Assembly (NCBI GenBank): GCA_032622095.1
Contig: CP136069.1
Coordinates: 80,808,958-80,872,957 of the forward strand
Source of the DNA: Siphonodentalium dalli
Lineage: Eukaryota > Mollusca > Scaphopoda > Gadilida > Siphonodentaliidae
DNA length: 64,000 nt
Direction: 5' to 3'
The notes under the pieces were generated by a model, which saw only the letters and a program-made list of their open reading frames with translations, did not search any database and was not told the DNA's origin. Positions 1 through 11,295 of this stretch are shown piece after piece (the first letter of the stretch is position 1; each line of letters begins with the position of its first letter). The position numbers and the translations under genes were made by a program.

Positions 1-1140
1 TTATCCAAAATAATTAATAACGCGTGTTTTCAAACGCTCAAGTTTTCCAATTATGGTCATGCTCCGACAAGGCACGAGTTTTGTCGATACATCGGACTAA
101 AATTGTCCAAATTCACTTAATCTACGCATGTGTACCGGAAGTTAGTCATGTTATGAATGATCCGCTTTGCCCGATCCGCTTTGCCCAGATCACACATTTT
201 TACAGTCCGGAGTAATACGCGCGTGTCCTATCAAATATAGAAAATTGACATATTGTCTTATTCCACATATATATTGCCTAAGACATCGACAACATTTATT
301 CGGGTAGATGGATATGTGACCATCGACCTGAGCAATAGATATGCGCAAACGCACAATAATTACAAATTTGGTAAAATCGTAAAATGTCGACGAAAATGTT
401 CTAATGGGCTACAAATTTTTAGTATACCTAGTTCTCTGTGGAAATGTATAAAAACTAACCAATCATAAAACTATCTTATTCTAAAATACGGATATAATCG
501 GAATAATTTGCTAGTATTGAAATAATAAAGGTGATCGGCTTGCCCGGGCGATCCGCTTTGCCCGGGTCTCCCCTACGTATCTATACTAGCTAAACTATAT
601 CGGAAGCAAGCTGTGTGAGTAGCGTGTTTTTGGACCTGAACCGTGGCGATTTTTAATGTGACACATTCAGGGTTTTATATTGATATTTCTATAGTCAACC
701 AACAATATACCAGTGAATTGCTCATTGTGTGCTACCTGCCCTAAAGTACCAAAAGGATGCGATTTTTTGCATTTATTATGATGTCCAATTTTCCATAATG
801 ATCCAATGGGACAACTTTCCAACTTTATTTTTCATGTTCAACACACTCCTTGAGTAAATAGTTTATATATAATTGTAGAATTACCTTCAATATTCATCCC
901 AACTTCTCGATGAACACTCTCTCTATCTCTCTGTCGTCAATATATTAAACTGTACGTGAGAACTGTTTTCACCGGAAGTGTACCTAGCTTCGCGACTGCG
1001 CACCGTATATTGTTCGACAGCGCACCATATCGTCACGGTTTAACGGAAGCAAACAATTTATGAAGTAGCAGCCCCACCCCCAGTGATAATGAATTTATAA
1101 TAAGTTATTATGAGCCTAAAATGGTACTATATATATAAGA
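1..1140. other. AT-rich region without a recognisable gene
   Basis: No convincing exon is seen. The motif GATCCGCTTTGCCC occurs twice in direct orientation near 160-190 and again near 550. This suggests a small dispersed repeat, not coding sequence. The open frames here are short and of unremarkable composition. Confidence 0.5.
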
Positions 1141-1241
1141 CACTCTCATTTTCCGTTCGTTATAGACTCAAAATGAGGCGATTATACGCCGATTCTGAAT
1201 CTAAAACAGATCCTACTATAAGCCGATAACGTGCTGATATT

Positions 1242-1852
1242 CGGGAGAACAGGCTGTTCATGGGCATAAGGTCTATAATTATTAGCCTCTTTTTATAAAA
1301 TGAATCGTACGTGGCACGTAGTGGTGCAACCACACATGATGTTCCTAAAATGTTCCTTTTATCGGCTACATAACGCTAACAATAATGTATGTAACATCAG
1401 GTAGTGGTCCCGACGGAGATGACATGACAAGACTTGTCGTGGATTGTGCAATCCTGTCTGAATTCTGGCCCACAAATCCAAAATGACGCAAATGATGTCA
1501 GAAACCTTGTCATGACGTCTTCGTTGGTTTTCATTAAGCGAACAACGAGATTGGTCCAAATGAAACTAATAGTCGGAAATCACATAGGAATTCAATTAAC
1601 TTGCCCAGTAGCTAATTTAATTTTCAGCGCGTTGGTCCATGAATTCCCGATTCCGCGTTCTGGTAATCTTCAAACACTTGCAAACCGAAGTCGCGTGACA
1701 ATTTCTCCAAAATCCATACCCGCAATCTGAAAAATCACTGATGGATATAGAAAAAAAATATATGACATCATTCATCTGCGCCTAAGGTATAAACAACCAC
1801 GCGCGCCTGCGGTGCGCTGGTGGTTGCTATAACTATTCAGCCTGTTCTCCCG
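1242..1852. mobile_element. Candidate DNA element with 15-bp inverted ends
   Basis: CGGGAGAACAGGCTG at 1242-1256 is repeated as a perfect inverted copy at 1838-1852. The interval of about 610 bp contains a dispersed repeat found again at 33130-33386. A small palindrome rich in CG (about 1797-1830, AACCACGCGCGCC and its complement) sits just inside the right end. Direct copies of a sequence beginning ATAGACTCAAAATGA or similar lie outside both ends (about 1163 and 1922). I could not fix a target-site duplication, so a chance inverted repeat or a deleted transposon remain alternatives. Confidence 0.35.
1298..1560 (+). repeat. Dispersed repeat, copy 1 (partner at 33130-33386, inverted)
   Basis: Starting at AATGAATCGTACGTGGCACG, this segment closely resembles the reverse complement of 33130-33386. 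The shared order is CAACCACAC, CATAACGCTAA, GTGGTC, GACGGAGA and GACATG. Both copies can be read as a short peptide starting MNRTWHVV, but this copy contains stops. It is most simply a fragment of an unidentified mobile element. Confidence 0.5.
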
Positions 1853-2579
1853 ATAACCCGCACATTATCTGCTTAAATTGAGCTGATAATGTGTTGAAAA
1901 TGAGAACATTTTAGTCATATTATCGACTCATAATGATGTGATTCGAAGCAGGTTATGTACGGACTATGACACATATGAGCCAATCCACGACTATTCAGAA
2001 GTACGCTCTTTAACATGTGTTTTTACTGCTGCCCGCGCCATAAAACGAAATAACGGCTATGACTCCATGAAATGCTTACTTCAGAATCAAATAATCACAT
2101 CATGTACCTATTTCACATTATATGGCGATTGTGTGCGTGTTTGCGCTAGGGCTTCACGGTATCCGGATTTTAATACCGACTACGGTATGGAAAATGATAC
2201 CGCGATATGACTAAATATCGTCTCCAATAAATTTGAGTAGAACTGTTTGATAATGATACTAGTAGCAAGCAGACAAAAATATAGCATAATAGATAGATAG
2301 ATAATTTTTTAATGGCTAAAAGATGCAAAATTTGCAGACATATGAGCATAAGCATATATACAATGATGATATATCATGATAATTATGAACATGCACATGT
2401 TGCTTTGACAGGTATATAAAATAAATAATTAATATAAATGGTCCTGAGTTTCGCTCTTTATACGACGGATAGATATATTTATAAGTGCCTGACGTAATCG
2501 GGAATTCCCTACCAACTGCGGGTGGCTTATGCCATTAAAAATGAAGCAAACTTTGCGCGAGGATTTGTTGAATTATTTC

Positions 2580-2850
2580 CAACGGGGTCATTCGTGTTCG
2601 TCGCTGTACACGTTTTATTACCTTGCGGATCTAAACAGGAAGAGGGCTCCATACGCGTTGACCGTAATCTATTATTGACCGCACCATTGAGGAGTATACA
2701 GTCTCGTAAAAGTATCCGAATTTATGTCAGTGAAATCCCTGCATATGACCTCTAGGATCTGATTTGCTTTAGTAATGGTGGTGCTGACATTCTTCTCAAA
2801 TTTTAACCGATCGTCAATATGGATTCCCAAATCTTTTTCTCATTTTGATA
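2580..2850 (-). pseudogene. CR1/Jockey-type LINE reverse transcriptase fragment
   Basis: Read on the minus strand from about 2840 downward, the sequence gives blocks typical of the C-terminal part of CR1/Jockey-group non-LTR reverse transcriptases. These are EKDLGIHIDDRLKF, then TKANQILEVICRDF, then TRLYTSMVRSIIDYG and a VQRRT block. In this family they lie downstream of the YADD catalytic box, in the thumb region. The reading frame is broken by an in-frame stop (after WSPLPV) and the 5' part is missing, so it is a dead fragment. The right portion, up to about 2697, is included in the segment duplicated at 10188; the left portion is not. Clade assignment beyond CR1/L2/Jockey is not possible by eye. 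Confidence 0.75.
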
Positions 2851-2910
2851 CTATTAATTTCAGGTATTATGTGGGTCGCATATTTTCTAAACTCAACAAC
2901 GCACACCTAA

Positions 2911-2918
2911 TATAAATA
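2911..2918 (+). promoter_or_regulatory. Candidate TATA box of PAN-domain gene, copy 1
   Basis: TATAAATA lies 100 bp upstream of the proposed start codon at 3011, with pyrimidine-rich CTCTACCAGAG about 20 bp further down as a possible start region. In AT-rich DNA such a match is common, so this rests mainly on its position before the only good coding exon nearby. Confidence 0.3.
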
Positions 2919-3010
2919 TTCAATCTCTACCAGAGCTGCTCATCGGCTCATCGATATTCGTTGAAGGATAACTACACTTGGAGAGCTTAGACTACATTAT
3001 ACCGTGCAGC

Positions 3011-3322
3011 ATGCAGCGCCAAGTTCTGTCGTCACGCATAGCAACCACACTTCTGGGAATTGCAATTATTGGCAATACCTTGTGTATGTGCAAAGGTATA
3101 TATATGTCAGCTATAGATCACAAGGATGCCTTGGCCTACCCTGTGAAAGAAATAACTCAAATGAAAGTATCGAATATTCTACGCTGCGATAAAATCTGTC
3201 AGAGGAACACTGCGTGCGACGTCATTGGTTACGACGTTGGGAAGAGGATGTGCACTCTGCTGAAAAATTCGACAGAAGGGACAATGGTCAGCAGCTGCTC
3301 AGATAGAACGATGTTCTCTGTG
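3011..3322 (+). CDS. First coding exon of a secreted PAN/apple-domain protein, copy 1
   Basis: The first ATG (3011) opens a frame whose residues 10-27 form a hydrophobic signal-peptide core (ATTLLGIAIIG) ending near Cys25-Lys28. Residues 33-104 read as a PAN/apple module: Cys59-x3-Cys63-x5-Cys69, then a GYDVG segment, then Cys81-x-Leu83, with a further Cys96. Known PAN/apple domains mediate protein or carbohydrate binding in secreted and surface proteins, and molluscs and other invertebrates have many. A strong splice donor, GTATGT, starts at 3323, directly after FSV. The frame stays open to 3442, but that part looks intronic. A TTG-initiated extension to 2978 is possible but unlikely. Later exons were not found, so the full protein is unknown. 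The exon is duplicated at 10502-10813 with one replacement (Ile62 to Leu). Confidence 0.6.
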
Positions 3323-3737
3323 GTATGTGATTTATTTACGGATTATTTTTCCAAAACAAAATTATCCAGAAGTTGTATTTATCAGAGAATTTATTTGCCT
3401 CACGTGTTTCTAACATCGTTTTTTCCCAATGAGACATTATAGTGATTTGATTTAAACATATTTTTATTAGTATAATGCATAAATAATACATTACATATAA
3501 GGGATTTGAGGACAAGTTCTTTGAAACTTAGATGGACCCCCGCTCCCTACAGATCATACATGAAACATAAATATAACAATTTATTTTGGATTTATATGAG
3601 GTTTATAGAATATATATATATTGTGAGTGCGTGAGTATAATATATGACATGGGGTGTTAATTATTATAAATCGGTGGTGTGGTGGGGGGTAATGAGTATA
3701 ATTATACATAGATACGACTAGTATGCCAACTGGCAGC

Positions 3738-3792
<55 letters not shown>
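3738..3792. repeat. (AT)n microsatellite
   Basis: Nearly pure alternating TA, with one C interruption, sits just before the GGTCA-rich repeat. The equivalent tract in the second copy (11228-11294) is longer and pure, so it has changed length since the duplication. Confidence 0.95.
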
Positions 3793-3793
<1 letters not shown>

Positions 3794-3908
3794 TAGCAGG
3801 TGGACCCGACTTCGTCTGGGCTGTTTCCCCTCTGCTTTTCAGCGATTTGACCTTGAATTGTCCATTTTGAAGGTCAAGGTGAGGTGGTCACGATTTGACC
3901 CGTCCACT
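3791..3908 (+). repeat. GGTCA-rich dispersed repeat, truncated copy
   Basis: Begins TACTAGCAGGTGGACCCGAC and contains the diagnostic block GACCTTGAATTGTCC ... TTGAAGGTCAAGG. It breaks off abruptly at GACCCGTCCA, where the second copy continues for another 720 bp. It belongs to the family that makes the array at 45677-51547. Confidence 0.85.
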
Positions 3909-5520
3909 TAACTGACCCCAATTAGTCTACTTATTATGAACAAAAAGAAATATCACAAAAGGATAGACGTATTTTGAAAAAAAGTCGAAATTTTTTTGGC
4001 ATATATATTTGACGAAATTTCAATGGTCATAACTTAAAAATCGTTCCTTAAATCACAACCAAATGAGCTTTAAAAACAGCTCACATCATTTGTGCTACTA
4101 TCTAATGAGAAATAATTACATGTACCATTTATTGTATATGTTTCGTTATATTCATGATATTGTTACCCCTACCGTCATTTTGTAATCTTGAATGGTCATG
4201 TCTCCCAATGTTTGCACTACGAACTCCCACGCCACGGGGATCTCTATTCAAGAAATATCAATCATCAGCATATTGCTTATAAACGCCCTTGTTTATGTAA
4301 TACAATTCCTTGTCAGAAAAAGCAGCATGTATCGGGGGGGGGGTGAATTTTTTTTTTTCGACAAGTATGCCAGGGTGGGTGGGTGGTCAAAGCCACCAAC
4401 AAGCAATTTTTTCCGCAACTAAAAAAAAAAAATTCCTGCTTGTTTTTTAGTGTTTTGGCAATGAGTTGGGCTTCAAAACCACTTTGAATGAGAGAAATAA
4501 TGTAATTCTAACTGTAAACTGACTGCAGGCAGTTATCGTGTTGTATTTTGTTGCAAATTTTGAAATCCAAGATGGCCGCTGGCAGCCATGTTTTTTTGGC
4601 CGAATAACCTAAAAATGACTCATTCCTATTTACATGTCCATGTTAACATCCATGATAAATAGTATTCACAGAAATTCATATACAGCTGTTTACAGTGAAT
4701 TTCCCCCCGCAAATCTCTGTTTTAGTGTTAAAAGGGGGGGTGGGTATCAAAAAATTGTTGAAAAAACTGCCGAAAATGGAAACAAATTTGGCGGTGGGGG
4801 TGGGTGGGTACAAAAAATGATCGAAAGGGAAAAAATGCCATACGTGACTGAAATTTATGCATGTATTGGATCAATGTACTTTCTCCTTGCATATTATAAA
4901 ACTGTTTAAGTCGGTTATAACTTATTGGACTCGCTACCGTAGGCTACCGGACATTCATAAACTAAATGGTCCCGGGTTATGCCCTTGACCATCTTGGCAT
5001 CTAGTTTACGAATGTCCAGTAGCTCTTCCATTAACCCTGACATAGAGCCACGTCGGTTTTTGTGTACAGGTACTCAAATCAATAATGCAGGCATGCCAAA
5101 AATATCTTCAGAAATTCCACCAGATATTTACAAAAATAATGCTCTGCTAGTATTTAATGTTATATGTACATGTAGCTACAATGGCACTGATTATTGTTAC
5201 GTCCAACGCTGTTTTAGATTTAATTAGATCTTTGAGCATTTTCCGAAATATAATTAATGTACAAAAACATGACAAATTCTGAATATTACGGTTTGGTTAT
5301 AACCAATTGTGGGCACCCAATCCTGTTGTAATGGGTCGGCAAAGGCCTAGAACAATGTGTGATATATGAATCTGCTTAACCGAAGGTATACGCTTCAATC
5401 CATCACTGGAAACTTCCACCTTCATCATTCCATGATGTTCTGTGAGAATTATATCTCATGTCCAAGCTGAGCTACATTAACACTTTTATTAATGTACATG
5501 TACATCATCTCGTTTGGCCC
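3909..5520. other. Non-coding stretch with G-runs and simple repeats
   Basis: No supported exon. It holds homopolymer runs (G-runs near 4331, 4733 and 4792; T- and A-runs near 4345 and 4420) and an AAGATGGCCGC phrase near 4570 that recurs in other repeats of the window. Short frames through the G-runs give glycine strings and are not credible proteins. Confidence 0.5.
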
Positions 5521-5535
5521 TTATTTGCAGGTAGG

Positions 5536-6092
5536 AACATGTTTGGAACTACATTGGAACTACAGAGAAGAATATTATCCCGATCTCTGAGCTTCGGGTA
5601 GTGTAATTCGATGTTCATACTAAGAATTAAAGGCTCAACATCATACCCACAGGTTGCATCCATGTACATGTGTATGTATAGCATGGTGACTAGGATGAAA
5701 GTCATACAATGTTCCGCTTCCAGTAAGAAACCACATCTTTGGTTGGTAAGAAAGTCGCGCAACATATCCCATGTTTACATCTGGAGCCATCAACATAACG
5801 GAAACATGTTTGGAACTACATTGGAAGTACAGAGAAGAAGTTCAACACAACAAGCACCTAAATGATTCTGAGCTTGAGTCGGTGTAGTTTGGTGTTCGTA
5901 CTAAGAATTAAAGGTTCAGCATCGCACAGTTTGCACTTATGTACATGTGTATGTACTGCAGGAAATTCTCTTAACATGGTGACCAGGTTAAAAATCATTC
6001 AATGTTCCGCTCCCAGTAAGAAACCGTGTCTTTGATCAAAGAGTTGCGCAACATATTCTATGTTTACATCTGGAGCATCAACATAACGGAAA
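5536..6092 (+). repeat. Tandem duplication, two units of about 270-285 bp
   Basis: The unit starting GGAACATGTTTGGAACTACA at 5536 repeats from about 5804. It keeps the order ACTAAGAATTAAAGG, ATGTACATGTGTATGTA, CAATGTTCCGC, CCAGTAAGAAACC, GTTTACATCTGGAG and CATCAACATAACGGAAAC. The second unit is diverged and carries a small insertion (about 5959-5973). No coding role is visible. Confidence 0.85.
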
Positions 6093-7164
6093 CCAAGACC
6101 GTTCCATCGTCTCTCGATGGCCTTTTCATGACGTCATTTATGTTGGAGAGAGGTATAGGAGATTTTGACATTTTCTGCTGATCATTCTTCGGAATAAGTG
6201 CCAAATTAATGTGAATGACCAGGACTGTTGGTAGAACATATACGCTATTGTGGTGGATTGGCGGTAACATGGCATGACATTGACCGCTTCTAGTGTATGT
6301 TCAACCTCATTGCTTTGCGAATTGGTTGAACATAAACCCGAAGTCGTCAATGTCACACCATGTTACCATCAATCCACCACAACTAAACTAAAAACGTTTT
6401 ACTGAACCAAGCAGTTCGCTATAAAATTATGAAACGTTCTTAGACATTATAATTGAAATTACCATGTAATCACATATTGAATGCATACATTTAGAAACCT
6501 GAATAATACGTTGAAAATGTTTGGATATTGAATCTACAGTTAAATGGGACATATGCAACTGGTTTCATCATTTGCCAAAATAATGAATTTAATTGGTTGC
6601 CCATTTGGTCAGCCAACATATCCTGCAATCGTGCTATTTTATAAATGCGCTTATCTGCTGATGTGCAGCGTAACATGTCAATGTTTTGAGATAGGTTTTG
6701 CATTTTGACCGAAAACTTCATTACCTATCTCCCCAAATTTTTGTGACATCACTGATTGAGGTTAAAGCAATCGCTGTTTATTTCTCCCAACACATATCAT
6801 ATTTCAGCAAGATGATAAGTCAAGTGATACATGTATTTATTCTTTTACAATGTGTATCTTATAATTCGATACAGAGCCAATGATAGGATTTGACCAGTAA
6901 AAGAAGTATGTGTATGGAGGTGATGTACACATTGAAAACTTGTTCGTTCGTATGTATTGACAAGACACAACAGGTGTATCCTCATGTCATGGCTGATTGG
7001 TCATCTGTAGCAGTTGATAACACATGCATGCCGTGAACATGTGATTAGAATCCAGGGACATTTTCATTAACTATATATGCTCTTTGTAACTTTAACAGAA
7101 ATACAAATTCTGAATGCAAAAAATTATGGGCGCAGTGCGTGTTCAGCTGAAGTTAAGTTGAGAC
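6093..7164. other. No supported gene
   Basis: Ordinary AT-rich sequence. A minus-strand open frame at 6491-6721 has a plausible amphipathic composition but no splice signals or family resemblance that I can defend. Confidence 0.4.
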
Positions 7165-7320
7165 CAGAATAATATTATCCATCATGACCTGGGGCGTGGG
7201 GATGGAAAGATCTCACCCGAGGGACAAGATATTTCGACCGATTGTTCGGACCCAATAGCTGGCCCCGAAGATAAGATTTTTCTATGCCCACATCCCAGGT
7301 CATAATGGATTATTTTTCTC
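7165..7320. repeat. Imperfect palindrome
   Basis: ATAATATTATCCATCATGAC on the left pairs with GTCATAATGGATTATTTTTC on the right, and GACCTGGGG...GGGGATG with CCACATCCCAGGTC. The centre is near 7242. The form fits a degenerate foldback miniature element. Confidence 0.5.
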
Positions 7321-7844
7321 CCGAACCCAAGAGCCTCATACTCATTGTTTTGTTTTATACCAAATATTGGCACATTTCAGTAGTTTAGTAACGGTACATC
7401 TGGGGAGAAATCTGATGCCACATTTGTGATTTTATTTGTTGATTTTGGTATATACTGGGAAAGCAAAGCACGATACCCACACAAGCTAGCCGATATCATC
7501 AATGCTCCTGACATGAATTACAACACATTTTGTTAGACTGCCAGTCATTGCTACATATTCCGAATGACGTGTGGTACCATGTCATTGACCAATATGGTAT
7601 TGACTGTTTTCTCTACCTGTCAGATGATCACTGACAATCTGACTAGCTTGCTGGTTAGGTCGGCCGCATTTATGTGGAAACAGTTTCATTTTGATAATGG
7701 TGATGATGTTCAATTGCCCTTACAAGTACTTGTTTGCGATTCTGTACTTGGTGGAATTGATCCCCAGAGAATGACGACACAAGGGGGGGGGGGGAGTTGT
7801 TGTCACTCTCGGGCATCGCATCGATGAGTTGATTGAGTGGTTAA

Positions 7845-8026
7845 ATATAGAATATCCATAAATACTGTTGACGAGATACATCGTTTATTTTCGCGAGTAT
7901 GATTCAGTAAATAAATTCCAAATGGGAACCGAGCTTTAGCGAAGTTCCCCCATTTGCTGAATTATACATTCGAGCGAAAATAAGCCTTGTATCTCGTCAA
8001 ACTATATGGGTATTATTTTTATCCAT
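7845..8026. repeat. Foldback palindrome, about 180 bp
   Basis: The left arm (GTTGACGAGATACATCG, TTTTCGCGAGTATGATTCAG) is mirrored by the right arm (CTGAATTATACATTCGAGCG, CTTGTATCTCGTC). A short inner stem pairs AAATGGGAACC with GTTCCCCCATTT. It is AT-rich and has no coding capacity, so it is probably a foldback MITE. Confidence 0.6.
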
Positions 8027-8029
8027 TTT

Positions 8030-9841
8030 AAATATAATGAAATAATGTGCAATTGTTGGCTAAAAAAGCAGTACACAAGAGCGTTCTCAATTATGATTGT
8101 CTATACTCTTTGCTTTTGTGGATTTACGTGATACCCATACAAAAAATGGTGATGCCAAGTATTTTTCCTTGTAAGCCGAACATTATCTAAGGCAATTTTG
8201 GCAAATTTGGTGATTAATATATTCTTTCACTGCATATAACGATACCTCAAGTGGACTACACAAAATTATAAAATTATCTTTTGGCTAATGGCTATGCGAG
8301 GTGCGAGGGCTGTTGTGACTCTACTCGACTGAAATGGTATGAAAGAGGCTACAATACTATTTCGGATGCCACGCACCTGGTGTCTCGATGCTCGTCATGA
8401 ATGATACGGGAGAGTGGCTCCGCCCAGTTGTGACGAGGGATACTAATCCATGCCCGTAATGTTCTCTGGGTTGAAGACTGATATCATGTCTGAAGGGTGC
8501 TTCCGTAATTTTTTATTATTGGTTAAAGCTATAAAACAATATTTTGAACATGAACATGTTATGTTCTTTGGAATTATTTATCGACTCTTGTGTAGTCCAC
8601 AACTGCATATAAACAATACAACCATTAGTTCATGCACTCCCATTAGTATTGCAAAGCCCACAAAGTGAATTTTTTAAATATATATAAATATGTTTGAACA
8701 AATAAAAATCTCTAAAATAGATAAAAACGTCCCAATACGTGATTTTTTTGGAATAAAGTAGAGACCCAGTGAAAGACCAGTAATTTTTTATGCGGACCTT
8801 TCACATGAATATATCAATTGAGTTTGAAGATTTATTTTACCTGAATTATAGCCCTTAGTATATCAGTTTTGTAATGTTATATATGACCTTTGGCATGATA
8901 ACATGAACAAACTTTCACAACAATATCTCATTTGAGTTCAAAAGTAGGGATTGTCAGATATCTTTTCTACCAGAGTTATGGCACTTAGTTCTTCCAATTT
9001 TTTTATATATACATAAATTTATTGATTCTTGGTAAAACAGACTCACTCTAATATGAGCAACCAAAAATAACTTGACCTAGGGCAATTTTTTATGCACAAC
9101 CTTAGCTGGGTAGCATCAGTGCTCATGTTAAGAATGCGTTATTTGCGACCCTTCAAGTCATTTAAATAATTAAGTATCTGGGATAAACAGCAGCTGAAAT
9201 ATAACTCCTGACAAAGTTACATCTATGTTTTAAGAATATAATAAAGCTCTTTATTGCTGATTAGTAGCCCATTTATAAATAATTTGATGCCCACAGCACC
9301 TATCCAAAATATTAACCATGCATTACTAGTTTTACTTTTGTCCAATTTTGCTACATATGTTTAAAGGAACGCTCTTTATTGCTCATTTTTGATTTTTAAA
9401 GACGTCTGAGGTCAAATGACACTCCATTTCAGTTTATCGCTGTTTTAAAAAAATTGACAAATCAGATTGCAACAACCATTTTGGTTATATAATCAATTTG
9501 GATTAAATAAGTTTTAGTGTCCTTTTAAGACATTTGAAGTCTGATGAGATTCCCTGGCATTGGGTCAAATTTTCAACTATTAGAATCCATCGATTTTCAC
9601 AAAATTGACATTGTTTTGTGCAGGCTAATGTACTTATTCCTGGTAAGAAACCTTGTATTGCAATTTGCTAAAAGCACAAATGCTCTGAACTATATATATA
9701 AATATTTATGTTTTGTTTTTAATAAATATTGAAATTATTTTCTGCATTGTCTTATTTTGTGGTCCACATGTCATTACTATCTTTAGAGGTAAAATAGCTG
9801 CTTGGAGTGGTTAGATGGGACACCTTTGAATTACCAATTAA
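8030..9841. other. No supported gene; degenerate molluscan-type repeat
   Basis: Two loosely similar units near 8790-8880 and 8890-8990 share the order 'ATATCWNATTGAGTT, TTATGGCNCTTAGT'. This resembles the 'ATAACTCTGG'-type repeat found at 53.3-54.2 kb. The rest is AT-rich and unassigned. Confidence 0.4.
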
Positions 9842-10165
9842 AATAGTTAGAATAACCATTCTAGGTAGAAAACTTTCCCACCAATAGTAGTTATCAGATT
9901 AACTACCCGTAGGTAGTTAAAATTCCAACCACCCACAGGTAGTAAAATTAACTACTGGGTAGTTCGTATTCATCCCCCTACCCAAAGTAGTTAAAAATTT
10001 GCCTCCCGTTGGGTAGTTAACATAGCCCCCGGGGGTAGTTATTTTAACTACCAAAGGTATTTAATTTTTTACCTACCCATCAGGTAGTAAAATTAACCAC
10101 CCAAGGTAGCGGGATGAATACGAACTACCTAAAGTAGTAAAATTTAACTACTTTTATCGTTAATT
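9842..10165. repeat. Hairpin built of GTAGTT/AACTAC motifs
   Basis: The stretch contains more than a dozen copies of GTAGTT, GGTAG and their complements. It folds on itself around CCCCCGGGGG near 10030. GTAGTTCGTATTCATCCC (about 9960) is mirrored by GGGATGAATACGAACTAC (about 10109). It ends about 20 bp before the left breakpoint of duplicated copy 2. Confidence 0.75.
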
Positions 10166-10187
10166 TACCAACTTTGAATTTAGTGTG

Positions 10188-10341
10188 TACAGTCTCGTAA
10201 AAGTATCCGAATTTATGTCAGTGAAATCCCTGCATATGACCTCTAGGATCTGATTTGCTTTAGTAATGGTGGTGCTGACATTCTTCTCAAATTTTAACCG
10301 ATCGTCAATATGGATTCCCAAATCTTTTTCTCATTTTGATA
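10188..10341 (-). pseudogene. CR1/Jockey-type LINE fragment inside duplicated copy 2
   Basis: Identical in content to the right-hand part of the fragment at 2580-2850, starting at the EKDLG block. It is cut within the TRLYT block by the duplication breakpoint at about 10188, so the downstream VQRR block is absent here. Confidence 0.75.
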
Positions 10342-10401
10342 CTATTAATTTCAGGTATTATGTGGGTCGCATATTTTCTAAACTCAACAACGCACACCTA
10401 A

Positions 10402-10409
10402 TATAAATA
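10402..10409 (+). promoter_or_regulatory. Candidate TATA box of PAN-domain gene, copy 2
   Basis: TATAAATA, carried over unchanged by the duplication and again 100 bp before the ATG. Confidence 0.3.
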
Positions 10410-10501
10410 TTCAATCTCTACCAGAGCTGCTCATCGGCTCATCGATATTCGTTGAAGGATAACTACACTTGGAGAGCTTAGACTACATTATACCGTGCAG
10501 C

Positions 10502-10813
10502 ATGCAGCGCCAAGTTCTGTCGTCACGCATAGCAACCACACTTCTGGGAATTGCAATTATTGGCAATACCTTGTGTATGTGCAAAGGTATATATATGTCA
10601 GCTATAGATCACAAGGATGCCTTGGCCTACCCTGTGAAAGAAATAACTCAAATGAAAGTATCGAATATTCTACGCTGCGATAAACTCTGTCAGAGGAACA
10701 CTGCGTGCGACGTCATTGGTTACGACGTTGGGAAGAGGATGTGCACTCTGCTGAAAAATTCGACAGAAGGGACAATGGTCAGCAGCTGCTCAGATAGAAC
10801 GATGTTCTCTGTG
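10502..10813 (+). CDS. First coding exon of a secreted PAN/apple-domain protein, copy 2
   Basis: Same exon as 3011-3322: signal peptide (residues 1 to about 28) and one PAN/apple module with Cys59, Cys63, Cys69, Cys81 and Cys96, followed by a GTATGT donor at 10814. The only coding change is codon 62 (ATC to CTC, Ile to Leu). The frame, TATA box and donor are all intact, so both copies could be transcribed. No downstream exon was found before the GGTCA repeat at 11293, so this copy may be a first exon without a gene unless exons lie further on. Confidence 0.55.
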
Positions 10814-11225
10814 GTATGTGATTTATTTACGGATTATTTTTCCAAAACAAAATTATCCAGAAGTTGTATTTATCAGAGAATTTATTTGCCTCACGTGTTT
10901 CTAACATCGTTTTTTCCCAATGAGACATTATAGTGATTTGATTTAAACATATTTTTATTAGTATAATGCATAAATAATACATTACATATAAGGGATTTGA
11001 GGACAAGTTCTTTGAAACTTAGATGGACCCCCGCTCCCTACAGATCATACATGAAACATAAATATAACAATTTATTTTGGATTTATATGAGGTTTATAGA
11101 ATATATATATATTGTGAGTGCGTGAGTATAATATATTACATGGGGTGTTAATTATTATAAATCGGTGGTGTGGTGGGGGTAATGAGTATAATTATACATA
11201 GATACGACTAGTATGCCAACTGGCA

Positions 11226-11227
<2 letters not shown>

Positions 11228-11294
<67 letters not shown>
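11228..11294. repeat. (AT)n microsatellite
   Basis: Pure alternating TA, longer than the matching tract in copy 1. Confidence 0.95.

Positions 11295-11295
<1 letters not shown>

Larger units (their letters stand above)
2697..3908 (+). repeat. Segmental duplication, copy 1 (partner 10188-11408)
   Basis: About 1.2 kb recurs in direct orientation 7,491 bp downstream. Outside the microsatellite I count only a handful of differences: A/C at 3194 versus 10685, one base near 3647, and one G more in a G-run near 3690. The segment holds part of the LINE fragment, the TATA box, the PAN exon, an (AT)n tract and the beginning of a GGTCA-rich repeat. Left of it, copy 1 continues the LINE while copy 2 does not. 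Right of it, copy 2 continues the GGTCA repeat while copy 1 does not. Confidence 0.9.

Noticed and set aside
3323-3442. Continuation of the PAN exon frame to the stop at 3442
   Set aside because: It follows a strong GTATGT donor, has no PAN-like content and is AT-rich, so it is better explained as intron.
6491-6721. 76-codon minus-strand frame with amphipathic character
   Set aside because: No splice signals at sensible positions and no recognisable family.
7512-7615. Frame reading LLHIPNDVWYHVIDQYG, protein-like in composition
   Set aside because: Only about 35 codons long, no start or splice evidence, no family match.
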